Positions 62,970 to 64,000 of a stretch of 64,000 nucleotides of DNA are shown one piece after another. The translations under genes and the position numbers were made by a program. The notes below the pieces were generated by a model that searched no databases, was not told the DNA's origin, and saw only the letters and a list, made by a program, of their open reading frames with translations. Source of the DNA: an uncultured Chlorobiaceae bacterium (lineage in GTDB: Bacteria; Bacteroidota; Chlorobiia; Chlorobiales; Chlorobiaceae); contig CAJEXW010000010.1 of assembly GCA_903994525.1 (NCBI GenBank), positions 25,273 through 89,272 of the forward strand, given 5' to 3'. Positions within the stretch are counted from its first letter, which is position 1. Each line of letters starts with the position of its first letter.

Positions 62970-63956
62970 ATGGAAAAATATCTTGTCTATTTGGAGCAAA
63001 GGGATGGCGTTGTAAAGAAGAGCTCCATTGTGATCTGGAACGCTCTTCAGGGAGTGGCTGCGCTTCATCAGGATGTTATTGTGAGTGGTATTCTTGTCGG
63101 TGCCGCAGATCTTCATCAGCTTTCCAAAAAAATGTATGGCCAGGGGGTTATCTATCATGCAAGTGATCAGAAGCTCGGCCTGTACAATTCGGAACATTAT
63201 GCACGAATAGTCGCTGAGCTTTTTCAACGTGGTGTGTGTAGTGCGCTTTTTTTCGCTGATTCAATACTCAGCAGGGAGTTGGCACCTAAACTTTCTCTGC
63301 GCCTTAAAGCATCCCTGCTTTCCGGGACTCTACTCTTTGATGAATCCGGTGCAGCTTGTGGCACCGTGCGAGCGGTGTATTCCGCTTCTGCTCTCGCATC
63401 ATTTTATCCTCAGCATCCTCTCAGAATCTATACCATTGATTCTTGCGCACTACCAAAAAACGCTCTTCCAACTGATCATATAGAGTTTAAAGCCATTGAG
63501 CCTTATGGTGCTGACCATCGAGAGGATTTTTTCCCACTTCTTCGCCGGATTGTCATGCGTGAAGGAGTTCAGGATCTTACTGAAGCAGCCATTATTGTGG
63601 CTGGAGGGCGAGGCATCGGGGGAGCAGAGGGTTTTGTTTTACTCGATCAGCTTGCCTTCTTGCTTGGAGGTGTTGTAGGAGCTACACGTCCAGTCGTTGA
63701 TGAGGGGTGGCGACCGCACAGTGAACAGATCGGACAGACTGGCAAAACGGTTGCACCAATCCTTTACTTTGCCTGCGGCATATCAGGCTCTGTCCAGCAT
63801 TTGGCTGGTATTGCCTCCGACAGTACCGTGGTTGCTATTAACAGTGATTGCCATGCCCCTATTTTTGAAATTGCTGAGTATGGAATCGTTGGAGATGTGC
63901 ATCTTGTCCTGCCAAAACTCATTGCGGCGTTACATGATTTTTTGAAGAAGAAATGA
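62970..63956 (+). CDS. etfA: Electron transfer flavoprotein alpha subunit
   Basis: A 328-residue FAD-binding partner of EtfB. The C-terminal flavin domain has VAGGRGIGGAEGFVLLDQLAFLLGGVVGATRPVVDEGW, then IGQTGKTVAPILYFACGISGSVQHLAGI and NSDCHAPIFEIAEYGIVGD, matching the family closely. The N-terminal domain is shorter and divergent. No ferredoxin-type iron-sulfur extension is fused, unlike some FixB/CarE proteins. It is the last complete gene; 44 bases remain with nothing recognised. Confidence 0.93.
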   Translation: MEKYLVYLEQRDGVVKKSSIVIWNALQGVAALHQDVIVSGILVGAADLHQLSKKMYGQGVIYHASDQKLGLYNSEHYARIVAELFQRGVCSALFFADSILSRELAPKLSLRLKASLLSGTLLFDESGAACGTVRAVYSASALASFYPQHPLRIYTIDSCALPKNALPTDHIEFKAIEPYGADHREDFFPLLRRIVMREGVQDLTEAAIIVAGGRGIGGAEGFVLLDQLAFLLGGVVGATRPVVDEGWRPHSEQIGQTGKTVAPILYFACGISGSVQHLAGIASDSTVVAINSDCHAPIFEIAEYGIVGDVHLVLPKLIAALHDFLKKK

Positions 63957-64000
63957 TTTACACTACTTTAGTGTTATAACGAACGGTATTCACATCACGA

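Noticed and set aside
1..64000. CRISPR arrays, insertion sequences, prophage, rRNA operons
   Set aside because: No regularly spaced repeats, transposase motifs, phage genes or rRNA sequence were seen on reading the window.

Overview
The window reads as a chromosomal segment of a green sulfur bacterium (Chlorobiaceae; Chlorobium/Pelodictyon-like). This is inferred from the gene set: a Bacteroidota/Chlorobiota-type RNA polymerase omega next to gmk, a very small COX24/mS38-like basic protein, an ADP-heptose-dependent lipopolysaccharide (LPS) core, the type 2 IPP isomerase paired with a prenyl diphosphate synthase, and an N-terminal-domain-only GlmU-like protein. No marker gene such as 16S rRNA is present, so the species is not resolved. 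Start-codon choice is often uncertain because several genes lack a clear Shine-Dalgarno site and use GTG or TTG.

Layout. Bases 1-4380 look accessory: a Fic gene broken by one in-frame stop, an AAA+/DUF4143 ATPase, an unlinked TrpB2-type tryptophan synthase beta chain, and a DUF2442/DUF4160 pair that abuts the 3' end of a tRNA-Leu. Bases 4381-14900 are housekeeping: thiL, ftsY, a DUF123 nuclease-like gene, a PpiD-like periplasmic foldase, then a tight minus-strand run coaBC-udg-dnaB-ptsI. Bases 14900-33000 are envelope biogenesis: a 1511-residue TamB-like protein, rfaE2, an MsbA-type flippase, an LpxL-type acyltransferase, an AT-rich methyltransferase, and a plus-strand series of glycosyltransferases (GT9, three GT2, GT9, GT25). 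This series converges on a minus-strand trio: a GT4, a GT9, and a beta-propeller protein resembling the N-terminal domain of plant GINT1.

Bases 33000-47300 hold a CPBP protease, cdsA, an EIIA-like protein and hisS. They continue into the classical rimP-nusA-infB-rbfA-truB-ribF-rpsO cluster, preceded by a terminator-like hairpin, and then yicC-gmk-rpoZ-VOC. The VOC gene ends in a C10 tract whose length decides its C-terminus. Bases 47360-57630 are mainly minus strand: glmU-like, panD, lptC, skp/ompH, dprA, prenyl diphosphate synthase, fni, an ABC exporter and glmM, with one plus-strand FtsX-type permease. Bases 57790-64000 are plus strand: rpsT, ruvA, folC, rho with a 304-base leader, the 35-residue basic protein, tRNA-Lys, tRNA-Leu, a strong terminator, and etfB-etfA.

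Functionally, much of the window builds and exports the outer membrane: core sugar activation, core assembly, lipid A acylation, flipping, LptC, Skp, PpiD, TamB, CdsA, GlmM and GlmU-like. I did not find CRISPR arrays, insertion sequences, prophage genes or a clearly new multi-gene system. The best leads are the poly-C contingency candidate, the GINT1-like propeller in the LPS locus, the tRNA-bordered accessory block and the tiny mS38-like gene.
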